Assembly (NCBI RefSeq): GCF_029784135.1
Contig: NC_073745.1
Location: forward strand, 100,347,333 to 100,411,332
Direction of reading: 5' to 3'
DNA from: Toxorhynchites rutilus septentrionalis
Taxonomy: Eukaryota; Arthropoda; Insecta; Diptera; Culicidae
DNA: 64,000 nucleotides
This document shows, one piece after another, positions 32,116-42,300 of this stretch. Numbering within the stretch: the first letter of the stretch is position 1; each line of letters begins with the position of its first letter. The notes beneath the pieces are model-generated. The model ran no database searches, was not told where the DNA came from, and saw only the letters and a program-made list of their open reading frames with translations. Made by a program: the position numbers and the translations under genes.

Positions 32116-32582
32116 AGGTGGGTTATATCTATGATATAACCGCAAGGTTGACGTGGGACTACTGATGGCTTAGTAATAATTTGTTTGTATTGGTGGCTGT
32201 GTTAGGGAACACATTTCAGTGGAAACAAAAGCTCCTTCTCTTTTCATGTATTATCAATGTGTATTTCCCCCAAGAACCTCGGTTTTAAAGTCTGTGTTGG
32301 GGAAAGCGTCAATCGGGCCAATCAAAACGAGGCAGTTAGGGCGTTTAGATAGCGCTTAACATTTTACAGTTATTTAATTGCTCATCTCAGGAAAAATAAC
32401 ATTTCATTAATTCCGATAGATGCATAGAAATATTTCCTATCAATTGATGCAAACATCTTTCCGATCTATTAAAAATGTTCGAGTTATAAGCTTTCGAAAT
32501 ATTTCATTTTTTCCCGCATGTTCTGTGTTTGAGTTTTCATTTTATCCCCCATATGTTCCGGTTAGACGCAGTCCCACGTCAA
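32116..32582 (+). repeat. Family F repeat, copy 4
   Basis: Start hairpin GGTTATATC-TAT-GATATAACC (32,121-32,141) and GACGTGGGACTAC at 32,150. Ends with GACGCAGTCCCACGTC (32,565-32,580). Start and end motifs are inverted copies and share the same variant (GTGGGACT), as expected for terminal inverted repeats of one element. The interior matches 31-285 in reverse. Confidence 0.65.
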
Positions 32583-32714
32583 AATGCTGGTCTAATGTTT
32601 TGCGATAAAGAACAAAATTACCACTTTTGACGAAAATCTGAGAACCACTATATCGGTTTGGCATGGAATGGCTGTATTATATCCATGAACAATTTTTCTT
32701 AATTCTATTATTAA

Positions 32715-32931
32715 TAGGTTGACTGCCACGTCAGTTACCGGTGACTGACACAGAGTTTTCGCTCAGGCTGCAGCAGTCACCGGTGACTGATAGTATAACG
32801 TATGATAATTGAGGTAACTATATAAGCGTTTCCTTTCGACAAAAAATACCTTCCACTACAACGAGAAAGGATGACCCTAATACGTTTAAAAGTGTCCATA
32901 GAATTGCAAAAAAACGGTGACACTCAACGTG
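32715..32931 (+). mobile_element. piggyBac-type MITE with internal palindromes
   Basis: TTAA at 32,711-32,714 and 32,932-32,935 flanks inverted ends TAGGTTGACTGCCACG and CACGTTGAGTGTCACC. Inside are CAGTTACCGGTGACTG (32,732-32,747) and the perfect palindrome CAGTCACCGGTGACTG (32,774-32,789). Confidence 0.65.
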
Positions 32932-32939
32932 TTAATAAG

Positions 32940-33158
32940 GTGGAAAACCGATTACTCGCGGTCGACTCGAGTTTAGAAGGGTTACATATTTTTATCGGGA
33001 AAAGGATGGGATATAAGAAAATTGTAACAAAGTTGTTGATCTCACACAGTTCTTAAATCTATCTTATATCTACTACGTATTTACATTTCAACTTATTCTA
33101 TTGTTAGTAAGAAGAGAACCAATTGCTCGCGAAGGAAAAAAGGAGAGGAAAAGGATAT
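32940..33158. other. No gene recognised
   Basis: Short AT-rich stretch between repeats. Confidence 0.35.
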
Positions 33159-33572
33159 AAGGGCAATCAAACACGATGATCGATAGTTTCAAGGAAAACA
33201 TAATTTTGGGATTTGTAGTCTAGGTCTATCCGAGCCAACAAATCTCTCACCAGCACATTGGGCTGTCTTCCTCGGGCCCGAAGGGACTTTTGTAAATTCG
33301 ATCTGGCCACAAGATACACCACGCAAGACCAAACAACGTGCTCGATGTCGTGATAACCTTGTTCACAAGCGCAGAAATTGCTGCTGGCAAGATTGAAACG
33401 AAAGAGTAGCGCATCAAACGAACAGTGATTGGACAGAGTCGGGAGAAGATGCGAATAAAGTCCCGACTCAAGTCCAGAGTTTTGAACCAAGGTTTGAGGC
33501 TAACCTTAGGGGGAATCGAGTGAAGCCACCGGCCGTGCGAAACAAATGGATGAAAATATAGAAATGTCACAA
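33159..33572 (-). pseudogene. I-type LINE ORF2 C-terminal scrap
   Basis: Two frames of the minus strand together give HGRWLHSIPPKVSLKPWFKTL, DLSRDFIRIFSRLCP, and then CACEQGYHDIEHVVWSC. These correspond to GRWLHTIIPKVSTRAWFKGL and CDCGDGYHDIEHVVWSC of the I-type LINE at 42,620-42,840. It has a frameshift and is truncated on both ends. Confidence 0.7.
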
Positions 33573-33780
33573 TCAATCCAATTTTCGTTAATTTTAACGA
33601 AACGAATTAGGTATTCGCAATGTATTGTATATTTAACAAATCTTAGTTAATTTCCGATTCCATTGATATTGATATTGATATTATTCCCAAAAACTGGAGG
33701 AATGTCCACGTAAACAAGAGAGGGAGGAGTATGAGAAATAAATTTTTAAAAATCGTGCTTTTGCTGTCCACGCTGTAAAG
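33573..33780. other. Spacer with short direct repeats
   Basis: GATATT is repeated several times near 33,665-33,685. No gene. Confidence 0.35.
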
Positions 33781-35246
33781 GGTAAAAGGCGGCTAATTGA
33801 CTGGGCCAATTTTGTGAGATAAAAAGCTCACCAACTTTGTTTTCAATAAATCGATTGATAAATTCGCTATGTGGCTTGCGGCGCCGTCCTGTTGAAACCA
33901 CATATTTTCCAAGTCCATATCATCCAAGTCGGGCCAAAAATATTCGTTTATCATTGAGCGGTAGCGATTCCCATTCACAGTAACCTGCCGATCTTGATCG
34001 TTACGGAAGAAGTGCGGCCCAATGACGCCGCCGGACTATAAACCGTACCAAACCGTATTTTTTTCGGGATGCAATGTTGACTCATGGAGTACATGTGGAT
34101 TGCTGCCTGACCAATAACGCATATTTTGCATATTGATGAAGCCATTCAGCCAGAAATGCGCCTCATCGCTGAAGATGATTTTTCGATGAAAATTCGGATC
34201 ATTTTCAAGTTGTTGCTCAGCCCAATTCACGAACATACATCCAAACTAGCGTTGCTAGAAAGGATTTCATTTTTGGCACAAACCATGTCTTTTCATGTCT
34301 TGTGGCGTCAAATGAGAAAATAAAATCATCTGTCCCCCAACGCTTTAAAATTATTGTATGTATGGAAGCAAATATCTTTTCGTTTTTTCTTTTTTCATCT
34401 TTTTTGCGATTACATCCAAAAAAAATCCAAACGAGGTCGAACCAAGGTCGGCTGGAATGCAAGGCTGTTTTACACGCCCACGATATCCACATAGCTAATG
34501 ATTTTCTTGCGTAAACGCGTGATAATATTACATCTCATTACAAATTGAAGTTGGAAAATGTTTTGTAATTTTACTCTTAGAAAACACTTTCCAGCATAAA
34601 GGAGATCTATATCCATCTCGGTCTGGGCCGTGTACATATGTGACAAAGTAATGGGTGCTTATTTGGAACGTGTCTCTTGTTTTGCTCGCTCGTATTAATC
34701 TTATTTTGCCGTACCATATATATTATACAAATGCTTATCAGTATTCGAGAGTCATGACATTTTCTGTTATTTTTAGGCTCATTTAATGTAATAAATCGGG
34801 ATGACAAAACATGAGCGAAAAATCAATTTTGGTTGTATGATGATTCTGGTGGTCAAGCGGCTTCAGTTCTTGCATCAATTTGATCTTGTACGGATGTAGG
34901 CCAAGATATTTTCGCTAAATTCGCCACAACGACGCAATAGAGATGCTAAACGCTTGAAAACGACGTATGAGAGACTGATTTAGGTCGCTGCACTAGCAAC
35001 AACAATATTCTCGACACTACGGGCACTTCTTTGTCTCACTGGCACGGGAACATTTTGTGCTGTGTCTGTGGATTCGAATTTTCCCACTAGACGCTCAATT
35101 GTTGATCTGGCAGGACGATTATGATGACCATAAATTGGACGTAGCGCTCTTAAAGTTGAGACCACTGACTCCGAATTTCGGTAGTAAATTTTAATAATTC
35201 CTCGATTCGTTGTTGGGTCGTATATCTTTCCATTATGAAATGGCAA
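33781..35246 (-). pseudogene. IS630/mariner-group transposase, broken
   Basis: Minus strand, 5' to 3'. 35,246-34,980 gives RGIIKIYYRNSESVVSTLRA, YGHHNRPARSTIERLVGKFE and QRSARSVENIVVASAA, the N-terminal DNA-binding half. 34,236-34,036 gives NFHRKIIFSDEAHFWLNGFI, NPHVLHESTLHPEKNTVWYGL, which holds the first catalytic Asp. 33,978-33,793 gives GNRYRSMINEYFWPDLDDMD, MWFQQDGAASHIANLSIDLL with the second catalytic Asp. The third acidic residue is not found. About 730 bases (34,250-34,979) between the halves hold no transposase sequence and may be another insertion. The pattern is that of the widespread insect IS630-Tc1-mariner group protein with the QQDGA motif. Confidence 0.7.
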
Positions 35247-35450
35247 TCCTTACTGAAGAGAAAAGTCAAGAGAACGGGAAGAAATATGGTGTCGCTTGCC
35301 CTATCGGTCTACTTTTGTAGCGTCCCTATTGAAATACCCGTTATGTGGACAGCTCGTTATTATATGATATAGTAAGAAAAAAGTAAACAAATGGTGCTGA
35401 AGAAAAGTAATCAAATAGTGCTGAGGAAAAATCTAGATTTAAATTAACTT
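35247..35450. other. No gene recognised
   Basis: AT-rich spacer; may contain the eroded end of the transposon to its left. Confidence 0.35.
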
Positions 35451-35451
35451 T

Positions 35452-35672
35452 CAGCTCTATTCTGTATTCCGACGGATTTCCATTTCGTTCGAAACCGTTA
35501 TTTCGTTCGAGTTAAAATTTCGTATTCCCTATTTCGAATGTTTTGTCAATTTAATTTTTGAAGAAAAACAGATCGAACGAAATGAAAAAAAACAACTCGA
35601 ACGGAATACAGAATGGAATTTTATCAGGTCGTTCGAAATATACCGAATCGATCGAAATACAGAATAGAGGTG
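35452..35672. mobile_element. MITE with ATTCTGTATT inverted ends
   Basis: CTCTATTCTGTATTCCGA at the left is inverted at the right as TCGAAATACAGAATAGAG. Several TTTCGTTCGA/TCGAACGAAA inner inverted copies are present. Superfamily unknown. Confidence 0.6.
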
Positions 35673-35729
35673 TTTATTTTCGAGATATTCGATCAGTATG
35701 TGGTACTTTTACGAAATGAAAATAATTTA

Positions 35730-36235
35730 CAGTAATTTACATTTAATGCGACATGCCGAGGGTGCACCCGTGGCCGAGTGGTTAGCGTCTCACATTATCA
35801 TGCCGGGTGTTCGGGTTCGATTCCCGTTCTGGCCGGAGGATTTTTCGTCAAAGAAATTTCCTCCGACTTGCACTGTGGTCACGCGTATTCTAGAGCTTGC
35901 CCCTCGGAATACATTCAAGGCGTGTTATTTGGCTTAAGAAATCTCAACTAAGTATTAATGAATGACGCTAGTTAATGCATATGTTGAGACGGCAAAAGTT
36001 CCACAGGGAACGTTAACGCCATTCAAGAAGAAGCAGCGACATGCCGAGGCCCCACTCACTGTCGCACTGGAGGCGATTTTGACCTGTAATTGGACATTGT
36101 CGATGAGAGTGGTACAGTGTCGACGTCTGGTGGCGACTTTTAATGTGGGGCCATAATTTGGGCCCCGAACTCGATGTTTACAAAAATGTCCAATTAGAGA
36201 TAAAAATGTCCAATCAAATGTGTCGCAAAATTAAC
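35730..36235 (+). mobile_element. MITE family B with a SINE inserted
   Basis: Left end CAGTAATTTACATTTAATGC at 35,730. The interior matches 4,490-4,705. The element is split by the SINE at 35,762-36,035 just inside its left terminal repeat. Confidence 0.7.
35762..36035 (+). mobile_element. tRNA-derived SINE, Feilai-like, copy 3
   Basis: A box TGGCCGAGTGG (35,771-35,781) and perfect B box GGTTCGATTCC (35,814-35,824). Ends in a short GAAGAAG tail. The target duplication GCGACATGCCGAGG (35,748-35,761 and 36,036-36,049) lies in the host MITE. It is oriented opposite to copies 1 and 2. Confidence 0.9.
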
Positions 36236-36408
36236 TCGAAACGAGAACAAATGTCTCGACAAGAAATGGTTGATCGTCGTATGGGAAAATGTTCTTCAAA
36301 CGTTGATTTTAATACTAAACATTACATCAAAGAAAATTTCAATTGCATTTCCTTTGGTTTACAAGTATGTGAGTATAAATACAATACTTTTATTTCAGCA
36401 CTATGAAA
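36236..36408. other. No gene recognised
   Basis: Short spacer between MITE B and the Harbinger remnant. Confidence 0.35.
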
Positions 36409-36790
36409 TCACAAAGAAATACAATAAGCGTCACATTTGGAGTACATTTGTTCATTTTCCGTAGGCCTTAGAATGGGTATATGAGTACCATCATTACCGG
36501 GTATCTTGAATTTGTCGAACAAAAATAGCTTTGTTTCGTTAAACGATGTATCCAATCCGATCCATTTTTCGCATAAGCTTCTTTCCAGAAGTGACATCAT
36601 TTCATTGAACACTGATGAAACTGTTGGTTGAGCCACACCAAGTGAAAAATTTTCTCCTTCATTACATTAATTTGGTACGACCAGATGATTCAAAACGGCC
36701 GCTAATTTCAAAGCTGCAGGAGTAGCAGTGCTTCTGAGAGGCTGTTTGGAACACGGTTGTATCCGAAATATTTTTAAATGCTTCTCGACT
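36409..36790 (-). pseudogene. HARBI1-like transposase remnant, second locus
   Basis: Minus strand: FSREAFKNISDTTVF, then after a shift ATPAALKLAAVLNHL, GENFSLGVAQPTVSSVFNEM, and WIGLDTSFNETKLFLFDKFK, IPGNDGTHIPILRPTENE. This follows PIF/Harbinger nuclease order: 'MS...F..', 'LKLA.TL..LA', '.GVSQ.TVSR.V', 'FPGV.GCIDGTHI.I..P'. It includes the first catalytic Asp region (DGTHIPI). The rest of the DDE domain is absent. It differs from the remnant at 6,540-6,860 in which part of the protein is preserved. Confidence 0.7.
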
Positions 36791-37391
36791 AAAGCCAGCG
36801 CTACACGATGCTACGAACACCCTCGAATGCTGGACGCTCGATGATTCGACGCATCGTGTAGTCGACTGACGAGCTACGAACCTCCAATGTCGAGTGTCGA
36901 ATATTCGCGTTGGAAGGTAATCCGTTCGTTGTGGATTACCTTCCAACGCGAGTGGCACGAGTCAAAGGATTTTTGTCATTCGTTGATTCGGCACTCGATG
37001 ACATTCGATACACCGCTACACGATTCGCCCGAATCTATCTTAGACAGATTGGTTTGTTTACAAGTTTTAGATGAAGGAACTATGAAATTGATTCATAAAA
37101 TTCAAAATATTCGGCAAAATATTGCAGTTTAATAATGTTGATTTCAAGCATTTTTAATTTACAGCTCGATATCAGTACAATTGCTACGGCAGCAATTTCA
37201 ATACTCGCATCGTCATCAAGTTTCCTAACGTTTTTGATTGTAAATAAAAAAAATAAACATTCGATCAAAATACTCGCCGAATGTTTGGACCGAGTGCATT
37301 GAATCGAACATTCACTTCACCGTGTAGCAGCACATTCGTCATAACATTTGTCGATTCATCGAGCCAAATGTTTGAGTCCAACATTCGAGTG
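36791..37391 (+). mobile_element. MITE with GCGCTACACGAT ends, left part
   Basis: The left end GCGCTACACGATGC near 36,795 is inverted at the right end, GAATCGTGTAGCGC (about 43,538-43,551), beyond the I-type LINE that splits the element. TACACGAT motifs and TTCGA-rich words recur inside. It contains an 18-bp perfect hairpin at 36,906-36,950. It may have inserted into the Harbinger-like gene at its left. Confidence 0.5.
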
Positions 37392-37930
37392 GACTCAAAC
37401 ATTTGGGGGGGCACGGTTCATTGCTTCGACAACTCGCAAGCAGATCGGTCGAACCTATATTTGATCCGATACAGGTGTTTTTTTTACATCCGTTTCTAGT
37501 GTGTATTTTTTCATCTGGTGCGCTGCGAGCGAAGTAAAGCTCATAAAAAGTGGTGCGCTATCGAGACAATCCGGCAGCAAGACACATCATCACACACGCT
37601 ACACAGCGGCGGCAAGTAGAAGTTTATTTTCCTCTTTCTTCTTCCATCATTCTGAATAGCTTCTGTGCACGATTTACACCATTGTTTAAACTTTGTGTTT
37701 ACCAAATCGGCAAGCGTTGGCATTAGGGGTGTCCATTTTGATACATCACCGTTGAACTATTATTGGAACTTTTTTCATTTTCAAATTACACATAATAACA
37801 AAAATTGAAATAAATAAAATTTTCAACAATAACTAATATAGAAATATAATTTCTTTTACTAATTTGTATTTTCCAAACTATTATATTCTGTTCATATCGA
37901 ACAGTTGTCTACTTCTTCGTTTTTATTAAT

Positions 37931-39322
37931 ATGGCAGAGGGCGGGGAGGATCCCCCACCCACGCCAAAGAATATATCAGATAATGAACCTCCTCCTGAAG
38001 AGCAGGAGGATGAAACAGAAGATGAGGAGGAAAATTCTGTATACGAAATAGAAAGCTCTGAAGATGAGGAAAAAGACGAGAAGCAGGATTTTCGTCTAAA
38101 AGAATACCCTGATGGCGCCAAAGGCCCATTTATCGTATACTTTAGACGAAAATCCAAACCTCTTAACGTCATTCGCATCTCAAAAGAGTTGACACAGAAA
38201 TTTTCCGAAGTTACCGAGATTACTCGGATGGGGCCAGACAAATTACGAGTTGTCGTCTCCAGCAGAACCCAAGCGAATGAAATAACGCGCTGTGATCTCT
38301 TTGCGATCGAGTATCGCGTATACGTACCCTGTTGCAACGTTGAAATAGACGGTGTAATAAACGAAAAGGGTTTGACTCGAAAAGAGATACTCGATGGTGT
38401 CGGTCGCTTCAAGAACTCTTCACTTAAAAGTGTGAAGATTCTTGCATGCGATCGACTGAAATCTGTGTCACTTAAAAATGACAAACGAGTCCTCAATCGG
38501 ACAAACTCTTTTCGTGTGACATTTGAGGGTTCCGCCCTTCCAAACTACGTTGCAATAGGTGCACTTCGTTTACCTGTTCGGTTGTTTGTACCCCGGGTAA
38601 TGAAATGCAACAAATGTATGCAACTCGGTCACACGGCCGCCTATTGTTGCAACAAAAAACGTTGCGCAGATTGTGGAGAGAGTCATGATGAGAATCCTTG
38701 CCCGAAAGAGCGCAAGTGTCTTCATTGCGGCGGGACTCCACATGATCTTACTCAATGCCCGGTGTACATACAACGAGGGGAAAAAATCAAGCGTTCTTTA
38801 AAAGAACGTTCCAAGCGGACTTATGCAGAAATGCTTAAGAGTCCCGTTCCAACGACTCAGAACAATCCCTACTCCATTCTGCAGAACGACGAGCCTGTTG
38901 CTGACGCTCCCAATGCAGGAAGTTCCGGTACATCGCAGGGTGCCATCAGGAAAAGAAAAATTACTTCTTTTCCTTCACTCCCCAGAAAGAAAACCGAAAC
39001 TTCCCAAGTTGGAATGAAAACTCGAATCGAACGTGCTGAGAATAGACCGAAGCAAGTACCTCCTGGTTTAAGCGGTTCTTCTACGCACCAGGGAGCAGCA
39101 CTTCGCGGAGCAGCACCCAACACGTCTGCTCCTTTTTCGCGGTCGAGGCAACAGCCACAATCTGGCTTGCTTGCGCTTTCTGACCTGGTGGACAACATTT
39201 TAAATGCTTTAAATATAAACGACCCTCTTAAAAGCATAGTTTTATGTTTGCTTCCGATTGTGAGAACATTTTTGAAAGAAAAATGTGGTTTTTTGGCAGC
39301 GTTCATTTCCCTCGATGCCTGA
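37931..39322 (+). CDS. I-type LINE ORF1 protein (Gag-like, CCHC knuckles)
   Basis: 463 residues from the ATG at 37,931, preceded by TTAAT. An acidic N-terminus (EEQEDETEDEEENSVYE) leads to a conserved RNA-binding region, GPFIVYFRRKSKPLNVIRIS, found also in the ORF1 of copy 2 (APWVVFFRPKEK). Three zinc knuckles follow at about residues 227-285: CNKCMQLGHTAAYC, CADCGESHDENPC and CLHCGGTPHDLTQC. A conserved KRTYAEMLK box comes next, then a basic, serine/proline-rich tail. It would coat element RNA. The stop overlaps the ORF2 start in the eight bases ATGCCTGA. Confidence 0.85.
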   Translation: MAEGGEDPPPTPKNISDNEPPPEEQEDETEDEEENSVYEIESSEDEEKDEKQDFRLKEYPDGAKGPFIVYFRRKSKPLNVIRISKELTQKFSEVTEITRMGPDKLRVVVSSRTQANEITRCDLFAIEYRVYVPCCNVEIDGVINEKGLTRKEILDGVGRFKNSSLKSVKILACDRLKSVSLKNDKRVLNRTNSFRVTFEGSALPNYVAIGALRLPVRLFVPRVMKCNKCMQLGHTAAYCCNKKRCADCGESHDENPCPKERKCLHCGGTPHDLTQCPVYIQRGEKIKRSLKERSKRTYAEMLKSPVPTTQNNPYSILQNDEPVADAPNAGSSGTSQGAIRKRKITSFPSLPRKKTETSQVGMKTRIERAENRPKQVPPGLSGSSTHQGAALRGAAPNTSAPFSRSRQQPQSGLLALSDLVDNILNALNINDPLKSIVLCLLPIVRTFLKEKCGFLAAFISLDA

Positions 39323-42300
39323 TTCAGTGCAAGAGGTCAAGGATTTGACCACTGTAATACAGTGGAATTGCAGAAGCATCATTCCTAAACTAGATCAGTT
39401 TAAATTTTTAGTTCACAGCTCTAACTGTGATGTATTTTCTCTCTGTGAAACATGGCTTTCTTTAGCCGATGAGCTGAATTTCCACGATTTCAACATAATT
39501 CGCCTCGATCGAAATGACTCGTTTGGTGGCGTACTATTGGGGATTAAAAAATGTCACTCCTTCTATAGAGTCACTCTCCCATCGATGACAGGCATTGAAG
39601 TTGTCGCTTGCCAGACACAAATCAATGGCAAAGACTTCTGCATTGCTTCGATATATATCCCTCCCAGAACTACGGTAGGCCGCCATCAGTTCTTTGATAC
39701 TATCGAGGCAATGCCGGAACCGCGGGTAATCTTAGGTGATTTTAACTCCCATGGAACAGCATGGGGATCACTCTACGATGACAACCGTGCCACTTTGATT
39801 TATGATCTGTGCGACAACTTCAAATTGACAGTTTTGAATACTGGGGAAGCAACCAGAATAGCCAACCCTCCTGCTCGGGCAAGCATGCTAGACATATCTC
39901 TATGCTCTTCTTCGTTATCCCTGGATTGCATGTGGAAGGTAATCCAAGATCCCCACGGTAGTGATCACCTACCAATAATTTTATCGATCGCTAATGAATC
40001 AAGCTCTCGTGAGTCAGTCAATATTTCGTATGACCTCACGAAGAATATTGACTGGAGAACATTTGCGGAAATAATATCTGAAGCAATTGTTTCAATGCAT
40101 GAACTTCCTCCACTCGAAGAGTATAACTTTATATCGAGTTTGATTTACGAAAGCGCACTTCAAGCTCAAAAGAAACGTGTACCGGCTACCACTTTCCGAC
40201 GTCGTCCTCCATCACTTTGGTGGGACAAGGAGTGTTCAAAGGTCTACCTTGAAAAATCATCCGCTTTCAAAAAATTCAGGAAAACTGGATTAGTGGAATG
40301 GTTTCTAAAGTACCAAGCTCTAGAAGCCAAACTAAAAGGTTTGATTAAAGCAAAAAAGCGTGGATATTGGCGGAAGTTCGTCAATGGTTTGGCAAGGGAG
40401 ACCGCTATGAGCACTCTTTGGAATACGGCTAGGAAAATGCGTGGCTGGAACCATACAAACGAAAGTGAGGAATACTCTGACCGTTGGATTTTTAACTTTG
40501 CAAGGAAGGTTTGCCCCGACACCGTTCCTGCACAAAACGTCGTACGCGACATTCCACTTCAAAGCGATTATGAGAATTTTTCGATGGTGGAATTCTCAAT
40601 TGCCCTTCTCTCATGTAACAATTCAGCTCCGGGGTCGGACAAGATTAAATTCAACTTGTTGAAGAATCTTCCCGACTTGGCAAAACAGCGTTTGCTGAAC
40701 TTGTTCAACAAGTTTCTGGAGCTGAATATTGTCCCGCATGACTGGAGACAAGTGAGAGTGATAGCCATACGGAAACCCAACAAGCCGGCTTGCGATCACA
40801 ACTCGTATAGGCCGATTGCAATGTTATCCTGTATTCGTAAATTGTTAGAGAAAATGATTCTACTTCGTTTGGACAAGTGGGTTGAAGCGAACAATTTGCT
40901 GTCAAATACGCAGTTTGGCTTCCGCCGAGGTAGAGGGACAAATGATTGTCTCGCGCTGCTATCTTCTGAAATCCAAATCGCATTTGCTTGCAAAGAACAA
41001 ATGGCTTCCGTTTTTCTCGATATCAAAGGGGCATTTGATTCAGTTTCCATGGAAATTCTCTCAGAGAAGCTTCATAATCGTGGACTTTCACCAATTCTTA
41101 ACAATTTCCTGTACAATTTACTGTCAGAAAAGCACATGATTTTCTCTCATGGCAGCTCGAAATCTTCTCGTTACAGTTTTATGGGCCTACCACAAGGCTC
41201 CTGCCTAAGCCCCCTCTTGTACAGTTTTTACGTCAATGATATGGATGATTGTCTAACTAGAGACTGCACGCTGAGACAACTTGCAGACGATGGAGTTATT
41301 TCCATCACGGGTACTAATCCCGTCGTTCTGCAAAAGTCGTTGCAAGATACCCTGAACAATCTGTTCACGTGGGCCCTCAAGCTGGGTATCGAATTCTCTA
41401 CGGAGAAAACTGAAATGGTCGTTTTTTCTAGGAAGCACGAACCCGCCCAATTCCAGCTTCACCTATCCGGCAAAACGATCCAACACTCTATGTTTTTCAA
41501 ATACCTGGGTGTATATTTTGATTCTAAATGTACCTGGGGGAGACACATTGCGTATTTGAAACAGAAATGCCAGCAAAGAATCAATTTTCTCCAAACAATT
41601 ACCGGAACATGGTGGGGTGCCCATCCAGGAGACCTCATTCAGTTGTACAAAACAACGATATTATCAGTGTTAGAATATGGCAGTTTTTGCTTCCGATCAG
41701 CTGCCAGGATTCATATTCTCAAGCTGGAGAGAATACAATATCGTTGCTTGCGTATAGCCATGGGGTGTTTGCATTCGACACATACGATGAGTCTCGAAGT
41801 TTTGGCAGGAGTACCCCCGCTTACTCTTCGGTTCACAGAATTATCCTACAGATTTCTCATCCGTTGCAAGATCATGAATCCATTGGTGATTGATAACTTC
41901 GAAAATCTACTCCAACTGACTCCTCAGTCAAGTTTTATGTCTATATACCATGAGTACCTTACCCACGACGTGCACCCTTCACCAGGCATCTCCAACCAAG
42001 TTTGCTTCCCATACTTCTGCAATTCCTCTGTCATTTTTTATCTGTCCATGCGACAAAAAATCCATGGAATCCCAGATCACCTACGCTCCGATTCTATTCC
42101 GCCGATATTTTCGGCAGAATATGGGAAAGTTGGATCTGATAAAATGTTCTTTACTGACGGTTCATTCATACACGAGTCCACTGGCTTCGGCATCTTCAAT
42201 GAAAATTCCAGTGCCTCTTTCAAACTCAAAGATCCTTGTTCCGTGTATGTCGCTGAACTGGGTGCGATATATTACGCATTAGGGATCATTGAAACATTGC

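Noticed and set aside
35762..35840. tRNA gene
   Set aside because: A and B boxes are good, but the sequence continues into a SINE body and is flanked by a 14-bp target duplication. The same holds for 2,889-3,153 and 18,355-18,650.
38869..39306. 145-residue ORF antisense to LINE ORF1
   Set aside because: A shadow of ORF1, without domains or conservation in copy 2.
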